A stretch of DNA of 64,000 nt from Ramlibacter terrae (GTDB lineage: Bacteria > Pseudomonadota > Gammaproteobacteria > Burkholderiales > Burkholderiaceae_C), in contig CP053418.1 in the NCBI GenBank assembly GCA_013127575.1, positions 744,001 to 808,000 of the forward strand, written 5' to 3'. The notes under the pieces are model-generated. The model was given only the letters and a program-made list of their open reading frames with translations. It was not told the origin of the DNA and did not search any database. Made by a program: the position numbers and the translations under genes. This document shows, piece after piece, positions 9,595 through 19,671 of this stretch (position 1 is the stretch's first letter; each line of letters begins with the position of its first letter).

Positions 9595-10795
9595 ATGACC
9601 CGCCAAGCTTTCATCTGCGACGCCATCCGCACCCCCTTCGGCCGCTACGGCGGTTCGCTGTCTTCGGTGCGCACCGACGACCTCGGCGCCATCCCGATCC
9701 GCGCGCTGATGGAGCGCAACGCCAAGGTCGACTGGGCCAGCGTGTCCGACGTGCTGTACGGCAACGCCAACCAGGCCGGCGAAGACAACCGCAACGTCGC
9801 GCGCATGGCCAGCCTGCTCGCGGGCCTGCCGATCGACGTGCCCGGCGCCACCATCAACCGCCTGTGCGGCTCGGGCTGGACGCGGTCGGCAGCGCCGCGC
9901 GGGCCATCAAGTCCGGCGAAGCCACGCTGATGATCGCCGGCGGCGTCGAGAGCATGAGCCGCGCGCCCTTCGTGATGCCCAAGGCCGAGAGCGCCTTCAG
10001 CCGCACCAACGCCATCTACGACACCACCATCGGCTGGCGCTTCATCAACAAGCGCATGAAGGAGCTGTACGGCGTGGACGCGATGCCGGAGACGGCGGAG
10101 AACGTCGCGGTCGACTACAAGATCGAACGCGAGGCGCAGGACCGCATGGCGCTGGCTTCGCAGCTCAAGGCGGTGGCGGCGCAGCAGCGCGGCTTCTTCG
10201 ACGCCGAGATCGTGCCGGTGACCATCCCGCAGAAGAAGGGCGACGCGGTCGTCGTCGGCAAGGACGAACACCCGCGCGAAACTTCGCTGGAAGCGCTGGC
10301 CAAGCTGAAGGGCGTGGTGCGTCCCGACGGCACCGTCACCGCCGGCAATGCGAGCGGCGTCAACGACGGCGCCTGCGCGCTGCTGCTGGCCGACGAGTCC
10401 ACCGCCGCGAAGAACGGCCTGACGCCGCGCGCCCGCATCGTCGGCATGGCGACGGCCGGCGTGGCGCCGCGCGTGATGGGCATCGGCCCGGCGCCGGCCA
10501 CGCAGAAGGTGCTGGCCCTCACCGGCCTCACCATCGAGCAGATGGACGTGATCGAGCTGAACGAAGCCTTCGCGGCGCAAGGCGGCCGTGCTGCGCATGC
10601 TGGGCCTGAAGGACGACGACGCGCGTCAACCCGAACGGCGGCGCGATCGCGCTGGGCCACCCGCTGGGCGCTTCCGGCGCGCGGCTGGCGACCACGGCGG
10701 TGAACCAGCTGCACGCGGGCGGCGGCCGCTACGCGCTGTGCACGATGTGCATCGGCGTGGGGCAGGGCATCGCCGTGATCCTCGAACGCGTGTAG
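9595..10795 (+). CDS. pcaF: 3-oxoadipyl-CoA thiolase
   Basis: About 401 residues of the thiolase family, cutting 3-oxoadipyl-CoA to succinyl-CoA and acetyl-CoA. Seen: [17 protein letters not shown], the active-site Cys in [13 protein letters not shown] (after repair), [12 protein letters not shown], and [20 protein letters not shown] with the catalytic His; near the end [10 protein letters not shown] holds the second Cys. Breaks: near 9878 (C of CCTGG), near 10582 (CT of CCTGG) and near 10624 (two bases lost from a CGCGCG run). Third gene of the pcaIJF operon under the IclR regulator. Its substrate is inferred from the neighbours, but the family motifs fit PcaF closely. Confidence 0.88.
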
Positions 10796-10805
10796 TCCTG
10801 GATTT

Positions 10806-10909
10806 CTCCCTCCCCCTCCGGGGGAGGGCAGGGTGGGGGCTCCCCCGTCCTTCGCCTCGGCCGCCGCGCCCCCATCCCGGCCTTCCCCCAGAGGGGGAAG
10901 GAGCAACCC
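10806..10909. repeat. Paired GC-rich palindromes between pcaF and the SDR gene
   Basis: Two hairpins of one kind: CCCTCCCCCTCCGGGGGAGGG at the left and CCTTCCCCCAGAGGGGGAAGG at the right, separated by about 60 bases of CCCCC/GGGGG-rich sequence. A related palindrome (CCCTCTCCCGC-AG-GCGGGAGAGGG) lies inside the livM-livG gene at 40868-40891. Such elements are common in Burkholderiales intergenic DNA; the left hairpin may end pcaIJF transcription. Confidence 0.6.
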
Positions 10910-10917
10910 CATATCCC

Positions 10918-11641
10918 ATGAAACCAGAAACCACCCTCGTCACCGGGGCCAGCAGCGGCATTGGCCGCGCGATCGCCGAAGCCGTGCTGGCACAGGCCCG
11001 CACGGTCCTCAACCTCGACCACAAGCTTCCCGAGTGGTCGCACCCCAACCTGGTGTCGCTGCAGGCCGACCTGACCAGCGAGCGCGACACGCGCGACCGC
11101 TGCGAGCAGGTCGCGCGCGAGTTCAACGTGACCGCCATCGTCAACAACGCCGGCGCCACGCGGCCCGGCACGATCGACACGGCGACCGTCGCCGATCTCG
11201 ACTACGTCGTCGCGCTGCATTTCCGCGCGACGATGCTGCTGACGCAAGCCGTGCTGCCGACGCTGCGCGCCAGCGGGCACGGCCGCATCGTCAACATCGC
11301 CTCGCGCGCCGCGCTGGGCAAGACCGAACGCATCGTCTATTCCGCCACCAAGGCGGGACTGGTCGGGATGACGCGCACGCTGGCCATGGAGCTGGGCGGC
11401 GACGGCATCACCGTGAACGCGGTCGCCCCCGGGCCGATCGCGACCGAGCTGTTTCGCAACAGCAACCCCGAAGGCGCGCCGCGCACCCAGCGGATCATCG
11501 ACAGCATCGTCGTCAAGCGCATCGGGACGCCGGAAGACGTGGCCCGCGCCGCGCTCTTCTTCCTCTCGCCGGACAACGGCTTCGTCACCGGCGGTGCTGT
11601 ACGTCTGTGGCGGCACCACGCTGGGCGTCGCCCCCGTCTGA
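10918..11641 (+). CDS. SDR-family NAD(P)-dependent oxidoreductase
   Basis: About 241 residues of the classical short-chain dehydrogenase fold: nucleotide-binding TGASSGIGRA at the N-terminus, NNAG motif at IVNNAGAT, active-site Ser and YxxxK in NIASRAALGKTERIVYSATKAG, and AVAPGPIATELF. The C-terminus reads FVTGQVLYVCGGTTLGVAPV after replacing two lost bases (CA of CCAGG) near 11595. It would reduce or oxidise a hydroxy/keto group; the substrate is unknown. The Bug receptor gene follows after 35 bases, suggesting both serve one imported compound. Confidence 0.88.
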
Positions 11642-11676
11642 GCTTTTTCCCTCCCGCAGTACACGAGGATTTCCGC

Positions 11677-12677
11677 ATGAACAATGCATTCGCTTCCACC
11701 CGCCGCCGCCTGACCCCGGGCGCTCTCGCCGTCGCCGCCTCGCTGGCCGCCGCGCCCTTCGCCGCCTCTGCGCAGGCCGGCTATCCCACGAAGCCGATCA
11801 ACCTCGTGGTGCCGTTCTCGGCCGGCGGCACCACCGACATCCTCGCCCGCATCGTCGGCGAGGCCCTGAAGAAGGAGCTGGGCCAGGCGGTGATCGTCGA
11901 CAACCGCGCCGGCGCGGGCGGCAACATCGGCGGCGCGCTGGCCGCCAAGGCCAAGCCGGACGGCTACACGCTGTTCATGGGCACGGTCGGCACGCACGCG
12001 ATCAACGCGAGCCTGTACAGGAAGATGCCCTTCGACCCGATCAAGGACTTCGCGCCGCTGACGCGCGTGGCGATGGTGCCCAACCTGCTGGTGGCGCATC
12101 CTTCGCGCCCGTACAGGAACGTCAAGGAACTGATCGCCTATGCCGGGGCGAACCCGGGAAAGGTGAACTTCGGTTCGTCCGGCAGCGGCAGCTCGATCCA
12201 CCTCTCGGGCGAGCTGTTCAACTCGCTGGCCAAGGTCGACATGGTTCACGTGCCGTACAAGGGCAGCGCGCCGGCCGTGACCGACCTCGTCGGCGGCCAG
12301 ATCGCCTGATGTTCGACAACATGCCGTCGGCCATCCAGCACGTGCGTTCGGGCCGCCTGCGGCCGCTGGCTGTCACCACGGCCAAGCGCTCGCCGGAACT
12401 GCCGGAGGTGCCGACCATCGCCGAAGCCGGCGTGCCGGGCTACGAGGCGACGTCGTGGTTCGGCATGTTCACCACGGCCGGCACGCCCGCGCCGGTGGTG
12501 GCCAAGCTGAATGCCGCGCTGGTGAAGGTGCTGGCCGACCCGGAGGTGAAAAAGAAGTTCGCCGAGCAGGGCGCTGAAGCCGTGGCCGAGAAGCCGGAGC
12601 AGTTCGCCGAGTTCATCCGCAAGGAATCGGCGAAATGGAGCGAGGTGGTGAAGACCTCGGGCGCCAGCGCCGACTGA
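11677..12677 (+). CDS. Bug-family (TctC) tripartite tricarboxylate receptor
   Basis: Periplasmic solute-binding protein of the Bug family, about 333 residues: signal peptide ending at AASAQA, then YPTKPINLVVPFSAGGTTDILAR, the typical first strand and loop that bind a carboxylate, AGGNIGGALAAKAKPDGYTL, and VPYKGSAPAVTDLVGGQI. One C is missing near 12308 (GCCTGATG for GCCCTGATG), which creates an apparent TGA; the rest, MFDNMPSAIQHVRSG onward, is in the next frame. First of four Bug receptors in the window. No TctA/TctB membrane genes are nearby, the usual case for this expanded family. Confidence 0.9.
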
Positions 12678-12683
12678 TCGGGC

Positions 12684-12743
12684 GCTGTCATTGCGGGCTT
12701 GACCCGCAACCCATGGATCCTGGGCCGAGCCCGGGATGACAGC
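12684..12743. repeat. Composite double-hairpin intergenic repeat, copy 3
   Basis: GCTGTCATTGCGGGCTTGAC, then CCGCAACCCATGGATCC, TGGGCCGAGCCCGGGATGAC and AGC. It is the cleanest direct-orientation copy: the hairpins TTGCGGGCTTGACCCGCAA and CTGGGCCGAGCCCGG joined by CCCATGGATC. It begins 6 bases after the Bug receptor stop codon. Confidence 0.8.
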
Positions 12744-12825
12744 CCATCTCCTTTTGCGGGCGACGGAAATCAGTTTTCCGTCGCCCGCATTGCTTTGTGC
12801 CTCGCGCCGGCCAGACACTGCGCGC

Positions 12826-13755
12826 ATGGAGACAAACGACAAGATCGGATGGATCGGCCTCGGCCGGATGGGCGAGGCCATGGTCAAGCGGCTGCTCGGG
12901 GCGGCTTCGGGGCCAGCGTGTGGAACCGCACCCGCAGCAAGGCGGAGCCGCTGGCCGCGTACGGCGCGCACCTCGCCGCCAGCAAGCTCGAACTGGCGCA
13001 ATGCGAGACCGTGTTCACCATGGTCTCGACCACCGACGACCTGAAGGACGTGCTGTTCGGCGAAGGCGGCCTCGTCACCGGCGAGCGCAAGCCGCGGCTG
13101 GTGGTCGACAGTTCGTCCATCTCGCAGGAAGGCTCCGCGCAGGTGCGCGAGAAGCTGGAAGCGCTCGGCGTCGCCTATCTCTGCGCGCCTGTCTCGGGCA
13201 ACGCCAAGGTGGCGAAGGCCGGCAAGCTGCTGATCGTCGCCTCGGGCCCGAAGGATCTCTACGACAAGGTGCAACCCTACCTGCAGGCCATGGGCCGCAA
13301 GGCGATGTGGGTGGGCGAGGGCGAACTGGCGCGCATCTGGAAGATCGCGCACAACACGATGTTCGGCGTGGTGATCCAGAACCTGTGCGAGATCACGGTG
13401 CTGGCCGAGAAGGCCGGCATCCCGCGCCACGTCTTCCTCGAGAGCATCAACGATTCGGTGCTCGGCTCCATGTACACGCGCTACAAGACGCCGGTGCTGA
13501 CCAACCTCACCTTCGAACAGGTGACCTTCACGCCCAAGCTGCTGCTCAAGGACATGGACTTGGGCATGGGCGCGGCCAAGGCGCACGGCGTGGCGATGCC
13601 CGCGGCCGCGGCCACGCGCGAGAGTCGGTGGCCCGCATGGTCGGCCGCGGCTACGGCGACATCGACTTCGCCGTGCTGCTGGCCGAGACGGCCAAGGACG
13701 CGGGGCTCGAACTGAAACCCGAGAACGTGAAGATCAGCGACGGCCGGAATCCTGA
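12826..13755 (+). CDS. NAD(P)-dependent beta-hydroxyacid dehydrogenase (HIBADH/GarR family)
   Basis: About 311 residues. N-terminal Rossmann fold IGWIGLGRMGEAMVKRLL and SVWNRT, the substrate-binding block APVSGNAKVAKAGKL, and the catalytic lysine in ARIWKIAHNTMFGV. It would oxidise a beta-hydroxy acid such as 3-hydroxyisobutyrate, or reduce tartronate semialdehyde. Breaks near 12900 and 13625 each need one base; a third near 13745, where adding T gives CCTGG, makes the protein end in DGLES with stop 13753-13755 instead of running into the next gene. A ribosome site (GAAGGAGG) and the second Bug gene follow at once. Confidence 0.85.
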
Positions 13756-13787
13756 GCCGCCGCTGCCGGCATTCGAAGGAGGCTCGC

Positions 13788-14748
13788 ATGAAGCGATCGA
13801 TTTCCGTGTTGATGGGCGCCGTGTTCGCGGCCGCGGCGGCAGCGCAGCCCGCGCCCTTCCCGAGCAAGCCGATCCGGCTGGTGGTGCCGTTCACCGCCGG
13901 CAGCGGCACCGACATCATCGCCCGCCTCGTCGGCGAAGCCATGGGCAAGAGCCGGGCCAGCCGGTCGTGATCGAGAACAAGCCCGGCGCCGGCGGCACGA
14001 TCGGCGCGGCGCAGGTCGCGCGCAGCGAGCCGGACGGCCACACGCTGCTGGTCCACTCCTCCGGCCACGCACTCAATCCGGCCATTTACCCGGGCCTGCC
14101 GTACGACACGCTCAAGGACCTGACCGGCGTCACGCCCCGGCGGCGCTGCCGAACGTGATGGTCGTCTCGCCGCAGCGCGGCTGGAAGACCGTGGCCGACG
14201 TGGTGGCCGCGGCGAAGGCGAAGCCGGGCCAGTTGAACTATGCATCGGCCGGCATGGGCAGCGCCACCCACATGAACGCCGAGAAGTTCAGGCTGCAGGC
14301 GGGCATCGACGCGCAGCACGTGCCCTTCAAGGGAACGCCCGAGGCCCCGGGCGACGTGATCGGCGGGCGCAACGACTGGTTCTTCGCGCCGCTGTCGTCG
14401 GCGCTGCCCCTGATCAAGGACGGCAAGCTGCAGGCGCTCGCGGTCAGCACCGCCGAGCGGGCGCCGACGCTGCCGGACGTGCCCACCACGGTCGAGGCCG
14501 GCGTGCCGGGCTCCGACTACACGTTCTGGGTCGGCCTGATCGCGCCGGCCGCCACCCCGCTGCCCGTGGTCCGGCGCCTGCAGGAAGAAGCGGTCAAGGC
14601 CCTGGCGCAGCCCGAGGTGCGGGAGCGCATGGCGAAGCTGGGCGCCGACCCGTTCACCATGGCCCCGGCCGCCTTCAACGGTTTCATCCGGCTGGAGATG
14701 GAGTCGGCGGCGCGCATCGCGAAGGCGGCAAACCTCAGGGCGCCGTAG
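13788..14748 (+). CDS. Bug-family (TctC) tripartite tricarboxylate receptor
   Basis: Second Bug receptor, about 320 residues: short signal peptide (MKRSISVLMGAVFAAAAAAQPA), FPSKPIRLVVPFTAGSGTDIIAR, KPGAGGTIGAAQVARSEPDG and HVPFKGTPEAPGDVIGGR. Two T bases are missing, near 13953 (KSLGQPVVIENK) and near 14139 (TPLAALPNVMVV), both recreating CCTGG. The start is set by GGAGG 7 bases upstream. It probably brings in the substrate of the dehydrogenase upstream; the ligand is not predictable. Confidence 0.88.
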
Positions 14749-14762
14749 GCCACGCCTGGCTC

Positions 14763-15257
14763 CTAGCTGCGCAGGATCGGCTGCTGCCGGATCTTGCGCT
14801 GCAGCTGCATCACCCCATAGAGCAGCGCTTCCGGCGTCGGCGGGCAGCCCGGCACGTAGACGTCCACCGGCAGGATGCGGTCGCAGCCGCGCACCACCGA
14901 GTAGGCGTAGTGGTAGTAGCCGCCGCCGTTGGCGCACGACCCCATCGAGATCACGTAGCGCGGTTCGGCCATCTGGTCGTACACCTTGCGGATCGCGGGC
15001 GCCATCTTGTTGGTGAGCGTGCCCGCGACGATCATCAGGTCCGCCTGCCGCGGACTGGCGCGCGGGATCATCGAGAAGCGATCGAAGTCGTAGCGCGCCA
15101 TCGCGGTGTGGATCATCTCCACCGCGCAGCAAGCCAGCCCGAACGTGAGGTACCAGAGACTGCCGGCGCGGGCGGCGCGGATCGCCTCGTCGACGGTGGT
15201 CAGGATGTAGCCGGCTTCGCCGCTTCTTGCCGCGGGCGCGGGATGTTCTGCTGCCAT
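14763..15257 (-). CDS. nuoB: Stand-alone NADH-quinone oxidoreductase subunit B-like protein
   Basis: 164 intact residues matching NuoB over its length. All four ligands of the N2 [4Fe-4S] cluster are present: the Cys pair in [11 protein letters not shown] (43, 44), Cys in [12 protein letters not shown] (108) and Cys in [16 protein letters not shown] (138). In complex I this subunit passes electrons to quinone. Here no other nuo gene is near; the neighbours are an AraC regulator upstream on the same strand and a Bug receptor that converges. It is therefore an extra, orphan copy or part of another hydrogenase-like module. Family call is firm, role open. Confidence 0.88.
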   Translation of the reverse strand: MAAEHPAPAARSGEAGYILTTVDEAIRAARAGSLWYLTFGLACCAVEMIHTAMARYDFDRFSMIPRASPRQADLMIVAGTLTNKMAPAIRKVYDQMAEPRYVISMGSCANGGGYYHYAYSVVRGCDRILPVDVYVPGCPPTPEALLYGVMQLQRKIRQQPILRS

Positions 15258-15272
15258 CCCTGCAGCGTAGGG

Positions 15273-16086
15273 TCAGGACGGGCGCGCGTCTTGAACGAAT
15301 CGGACACGCGCGGGCGAGAGCGACCAATGGCCTTGCGCCGTCTCGACCGCATGCCGCAGCCGCGCGGGAGGCGCGCCCGCGAAGGCGCGCGTCTCGCGCG
15401 TGAGGTGCGCCTGGTCCGCATAGCCGGCGGCGAGCGCCACATCCGTGAGCGCGTGCTGTTCGCCGCCGGCCAGCTCGCCGAGCGCACGCTCCCAGCGCAC
15501 GAGACGCGCCCACACCGTCGGCGCCAGTCCCATCGCCGCATGGAAGCGGCGGCGGTAGTGGCGCACGCTCCAACCCAGTTGCGTGCTGGCTTCGCCCACG
15601 CCGTGCGCCAGCAGCGCTTCCAGTGCCAGTTCCGGCGCCTCGGCCGAGCGTCGATGCGTCCCACGTCGACCAGAGCTGTGCGATGGCGCCGGCGTCGTCG
15701 ATGCAACTTTCGAGCTGCTCGATCAGGCCGCCTGGCGCCGACTGGATTTCGCGCAAGCCATCGGCGAGTTCGCCGGCCGGGCACGAGAACAGGGGCGCGA
15801 GCAGCCATGGCGGAAACACCAGGCTGCACGATGCGAGTCCGCCGAACGCCGTGGTGGCGAGCGGCGCCGAAAGCGGCCCGCAGAGAAAGACCCGCGGGAG
15901 CGATGTGCCGCCGGATTGCACGCGGCCGGAGGCGACGAGGTTCAGGCACGCATACGGGTTGGCGTGCACGGCCGCGTGCAGGGGTTCCGTCGGCGCACCG
16001 TCGATACGCCGCACCAGCAGGCAGGCGGCGCGGGGGCGCAGCGCCGCGGGAGCGGCGTGGACCGTGACCTGTTCGCGCACCGCCAT
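15273..16086 (-). CDS. AraC-family transcriptional regulator
   Basis: About 272 residues. The C-terminal third holds the two helix-turn-helix motifs: STQLGWSVRHYRRRFHAAMGL and LTDVALAAGYADQAHLTRETRAFAGAPPARLRH. The N-terminal part, starting MAVREQVTVHAAPAALRPRA, is a poorly conserved effector region. The frame shifts near 15650 between WSTWDAS and the AEAPELALEALL segment (two bases missing or one extra). The start at 16086 was chosen because it is the last ATG before the conserved region; an upstream in-frame ATG exists. It ends 15 bases before the nuoB-like gene, so the two may be one transcript. Confidence 0.78.
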
Positions 16087-16148
16087 CGGCGCAGATGGTA
16101 GCGGAGGCCGGCCGCTAGACTTTCGCACTTGTGCACCGGAGCCCAAGC

Positions 16149-16723
16149 ATGTTTCCTGACCCGTGGCTCGATCGTTGGTTGCCCCTCATCCGGGAGCGGG
16201 CGGCAGGCCGGCCGGTGCTCGAAGTGGGGTGCGGGCACGGCGACGACACCGTCACGCTGGTGGCCGCGGGCCTGGCGGTGATCGGCTTCGACCTGTCGCG
16301 CACGGCGGTGACCGTCGCGCGGTTGCGCGCGCCGGCGGCGCGGATCACCTGCCGTGACGTGCGCGACCCCTTGCCCGAAGCCGCCAGCGATCTGGGCGTC
16401 GTGATCGCCAGCCTGTCGCTGCACTACTTTCCCGGCGTGAGACCGAGCGCATCGTCGCCGGGTTGCGCGCGGCGCTCCGGCCGCATGGCGTCATCGCGTG
16501 CCGCCTGAACTCCACGGAGGACAAGAACTTCGGCGCGCAGGGCGGCGTCGAGATCGAGCCCGGCCTGTTCGAAGTGGACGGCCACCCCAAGCGCTTCTTC
16601 GACCGCGACAGCGCGGAGGCGCTGTTCGCGCGGGGATGGAAGATCCTCTCCATCGAACACGTGGTGACCGGCAAGTACCTGAAGCCGAAGGTTGCACGGG
16701 AGCTGGTCGCCGAGCGGGTGTAG
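16149..16723 (+). CDS. Class I SAM-dependent methyltransferase
   Basis: About 191 residues with the Rossmann methyltransferase core: SAM-binding motif I VLEVGCGHGDDTVTL, motif II acidic residue in VIGFDLSRTAV, motif III ITCRDVRDPLP and motif IV VIASLSLHYFPW. T is missing near 16434; restoring CCTGG gives HYFPWRETERIVAGLRAALRP. No domain points to a particular substrate. It ends 6 bases from the end of the convergent Spy-like gene. Confidence 0.8.
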
Positions 16724-16729
16724 CACGCC

Positions 16730-17238
16730 TCAGCGCGCGTAGCCGCGCAGCCGGTCGTACGCCGCCACCCGGTCCGCGCGCAGCAAGCGCGTCTGCTCTC
16801 AGTGCGTGTTCAGGTGCGACGCACGGATGCGCGCCTGCAGCCCGCCGATCGCCGCGGTGAGTTCACTCACGGTGTCGGGTGTCGCGCGACGTGTCCGGAA
16901 CAGCTCGTCCAGGCGCCGTTCGGCGGCGACGAGTTCCGCGCCGAGTGCGCGCACCTCCGACTTGTGGCGTTGCATCAACGCCTGCGTCTGGGCTTGCTGC
17001 GATGGGCTGAGCTCGAGGGCCTGCGCGTGTTCGAGCACGTGCATCGGGCCCGGGTGCCCGTTCAGTTCCGCCGCCTTGGCGAGCCCGAAGCCCCGGCCCT
17101 CGAGCCGGGCACGCTCTCCCGGGCCGACAGGGCCTTGATGTCGCGCGCTTCTTCACCGGCGTACGGTGAATGGGCGTGGTGCTGTGCCGAGGCGTGGGCG
17201 CAGGCGAGCAAGGCGAGGGCCGGGAGCAGTCTGTTCAT
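16730..17238 (-). CDS. Periplasmic Spy/CpxP-like (heavy-metal-sensor-type) protein
   Basis: Small exported helical protein, about 170 residues. Signal peptide MNRLLPALALLACAHASAQ, a His-rich start of the mature part (HHAHSPYAGEE), then the helical core PMHVLEHAQALELSPSQQAQTQALMQRHK and ERRLDELFRTR, the pattern of Spy/CpxP/ZraP proteins. Breaks near 17112 (CCTGG restorable) and near 16804, where CACCTGGAG is read as CACTGAGAG and makes a false stop; the true end is HLEQTRLLRADRVAAYDRLRGYAR at 16730. Likely a periplasmic chaperone or metal-stress protein. It is divergent from the Crp-family gene. Confidence 0.7.
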
Positions 17239-17272
17239 GGCTCGATGCTGGAGCATCGGCCCCGGTGCTGCC

Positions 17273-17817
17273 ATGATCGCGATCATGTTCGCCTCGCACG
17301 TGGCCCGCCTGCTCCCGCTTTCCGATCGCGACGTTGCTCTGCGCGACGGACAGCGCGTCTTCCTCGCCGGCGAGACCGTTCGCCACCTGTTCGTCGTGCG
17401 CGAGGGCGGGGTGCAGATGCTGCGCCGGCAGGCCTCGGGCGCCGCGCTGGTGGTGCAGCGCGTGCAGCCGGGCGGGTTGCTGGCGGAGGCCTCGCTGTTC
17501 GCGGCCCGGTACCACTGCGATGCGACGGCGACGGGCCGGACGCTGCTCGCGCGCATCCCGAAGGCCCGGGTGGTCGAGCTGCAGGCGCAGGAGCCGGGCT
17601 GGTTGCTGGCGTTCGCCGCGCACCGGCGGCGGAGGTCCAGCGCACGCGGGCCCGCGCGGAGTTGCTGTCGCTCAGGAAAGTCGGGGAGCGGGTCGACGCC
17701 TGGCTCAGCCTCCAGCAGGGTCAGGTTCCGGACCGCGGCCGCTGGGCCGACTGGGCCGGCGAGCTCGGCGTCAGCCCGGAAGCGCTGTACCGGGAGCTCG
17801 CGAAGCGACGTCCTTGA
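17273..17817 (+). CDS. Crp/Fnr-family transcriptional regulator
   Basis: About 181 residues. Cyclic-nucleotide-binding-like barrel at the N-terminus: LLPLSDRDVALRDGQRVFLAGETVRHLFVVREGGVQM, GGLLAEASLFAARYHCDATA. The C-terminal winged helix is short: WADWAGELGVSPEALYRELAKRRP. T is missing near 17630 (FAAHLAAEVQRTRARAELLSLRK after restoring CCTGG). Start may be 17273 or 17285; neither has a clear ribosome site. Being divergent from the Spy-like gene across 34 bases, it may regulate it; that is inference. Confidence 0.8.
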
Positions 17818-17890
17818 CTTCGCCCCGGGCTGACCATCGATGCGGTTCAGGCTGCTTTTTCCGAACCCCGAAGCGGCGTATGGTCGCCGC

Positions 17891-18291
17891 ATGATTGCTT
17901 TGAACTGGACCGTCTTCGGGCTGCTGGCCCTGTTCTGGACCGGCAGCGCCGGATCGCGGCGGCTGCCACCGAGTGGCTGGCGCAAGCGCTCGCCTCGGGC
18001 ACCGCCGCCCCAGGCCGCGCGCGATATCGCGAGCCTGCCGCTGCCGGCGTGGCTGCAGTTGTGGATCGACCCGGCCGGCTGCAGGCGCTGCAGTCGCTGG
18101 TGCGATGGGCCGTCGACGGCGCGGGCGCGGGATTGCCGTTCGCCGGCACGGCGGCGGGCTGGCTCGTTCCCGCCATCTGGATCGCGTGGGGCCTCGGCTT
18201 CGCGCTGCTTCTTCTCGGCGCGGTCGCCGTCCACATCGTGCTGCGGCGCTTCGCGCGGCGCCGGACCGCGGGCCAGCCGGGTTTCGCGTAA
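17891..18291 (+). CDS. Small membrane protein of unknown function
   Basis: About 134 residues with an N-terminal hydrophobic segment (LNWTVFGLLALFWTG) and a C-terminal one (LVPAIWIAWGLGFALLLLGAV), a Trp-rich stretch ASLPLPAWLQLWIDPAWLQALQ between them, and a basic tail FARRRTAGQPGFA. Two T losses recreate CCTGG near 17954 (SAWIAAAATEWLAQ) and near 18080 (DPAWLQALQSL); a third break lies near 18000. I do not recognise a named family, but the order TM-Trp-rich loop-TM suggests an inner-membrane protein with two helices. Confidence 0.6.
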
Positions 18292-18300
18292 CCTTCGGCA

Positions 18301-18873
18301 TGGGCGTGAGCGACGAGCAGATCCGCGCGGGCATCGCGTCCCTGCTGCAAGACCGGCTGCCGCCGGCGACGATCTGCCCTTCGGAAGTCGCCCGCGCGCT
18401 CGCGCCGGACGCGTGGCGCCCGTTGATGCCGCGCGTGCGCGCCGCCGCCCTCGACATGGCGCGAAGCGGCGCGCTGGAAATCCGCCGGGGCGGGCACACG
18501 GTCGATCCCGACGGAACGTTGCGGGGTCCCCTTCGCTGGGGCCGCCGGCGCAGACGCCCGGTCCGCCGACCACGCCCGACGGCCGCTACTTCGTCGTGCG
18601 CGGCCGCCTGTGGCGCAAGACGAACCCCTGCTGCCGCCCGCCGAGCGGGATGCGCTGGTCCGGCAACTGATGGACGCGCGGCGCGCACTGCGCGGTTCGC
18701 GTCCGGAGGAGGAGCGGCGCGCCGCCCGCGCGGAGGTGGACCGCGTGAAGCGTGCGCTCGGGGAGCGCGGCCCGGTGTGGTGGACCGACGGCGCGCCCGA
18801 CTTCAACCGCAAGATGGCGAAGAACACGCCCTACAAGGAGTGGTTCGCGCGACTCAGCTCCGGCGTTGCTTGA
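18301..18873 (+). CDS. DUF3253 protein plus a second conserved module (fused or two genes)
   Basis: The first 80 residues (from ATG 18301, [16 protein letters not shown]) match DUF3253, a small winged-helix-like domain: [37 protein letters not shown]. After a frame change near 18545 a different conserved module follows: [38 protein letters not shown], then [29 protein letters not shown] is missing near 18629 (CCCC for CCCCC). I cannot tell whether the two are one fused protein or two overlapping genes, because no start codon is visible for the second. Functions of both are unknown. The 3-prime end overlaps the convergent Prx-Grx gene by 20 bases. Confidence 0.6.
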
Positions 18874-19596
18874 GCCATGCCTCCACCGCATCGCTGTCGC
18901 CGACCAGCTCGCCGTTGACGAACATCTGCGGCACCGTCTGCGCCTTGGCGATGGCGCCCAGCGCGCGGGTGCGGATGCTGTGCGGCAAAGGCACCTCCGC
19001 GTACGTCACGCCGGCGTCGTCGAGCAGCTTCTTGGCCTTGGCGCAGAACGGGCAGCCTTCGCGGGTGAGCAGCGCCACCTGGTCGGGCTCGTGGGCGTTC
19101 TTGTTGAGGTAGTGCAGCAGCGTGTCGGCGTCCGACACCTTGAACGGGTCGCCGGGCTCCTCGGGCTCGACGAACATCTTCTCGACCACGCCGTCGCGCA
19201 CGAGCATCGAATAGCGCCACGACCGCTTGCCGAAGTTGAGGTCGCTCTTGTCGACCAGCATGCCCATCTGTTCGGTGAACGCGCCGTTGCCGTCGGGCAG
19301 CATGAAGACGTTGTCGCACTCTCGGCTCTTGGCCCACTCCTCCATCACGAAGGGGTCGTTCACGGCGATGCAGACCACCTCGTCGACGCCGTTCTCCTTG
19401 AAGGTCGGCGCCAGCTCGTTGAAGCGGGGCAGGTGCGTGCTCGAGCAGGTGGGCGTGAACGCGCCCGGCAGCGAAAAGACGGCCACCGTTCGGCCCTTGA
19501 AGAGGGCGTCGGAGCCGATCTCCTTCCACTCGTTGCCCGAGCGGTAGCGGAACTGGACTGGGGGACCGACTGGCCTTCGCGGGTCGGTTGGGGCAT
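18854..19596 (-). CDS. Peroxiredoxin-glutaredoxin hybrid (Prx5-Grx fusion)
   Basis: About 247 residues in two domains. Residues 1-165 are a Prx5-type peroxiredoxin with the peroxidatic Cys in [18 protein letters not shown]. Residues from about 170 form a glutaredoxin with the active site [14 protein letters not shown] and the glutathione-binding [16 protein letters not shown]. The fusion lets the Grx domain reduce the Prx with glutathione to remove hydroperoxides. A G is missing near 19557 (CCAG for CCAGG); repair joins [13 protein letters not shown] to [13 protein letters not shown]. The SRPBCC gene lies upstream on the same strand. Confidence 0.92.
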
Positions 19597-19671
19597 GGCG
19601 GGCTCTCTTGCAAATGACGATGCGCCATCTTGCAACGGATGGCGCGCGCCGTGTTGCAGGCGGCGCGTGCC

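Noticed and set aside
14086-16146. Open frame of 686 codons on the minus strand crossing nuoB and the AraC gene
   Set aside because: Only its first 150 codons match the AraC regulator; the rest is out-of-frame reading of the same gene and of nuoB.
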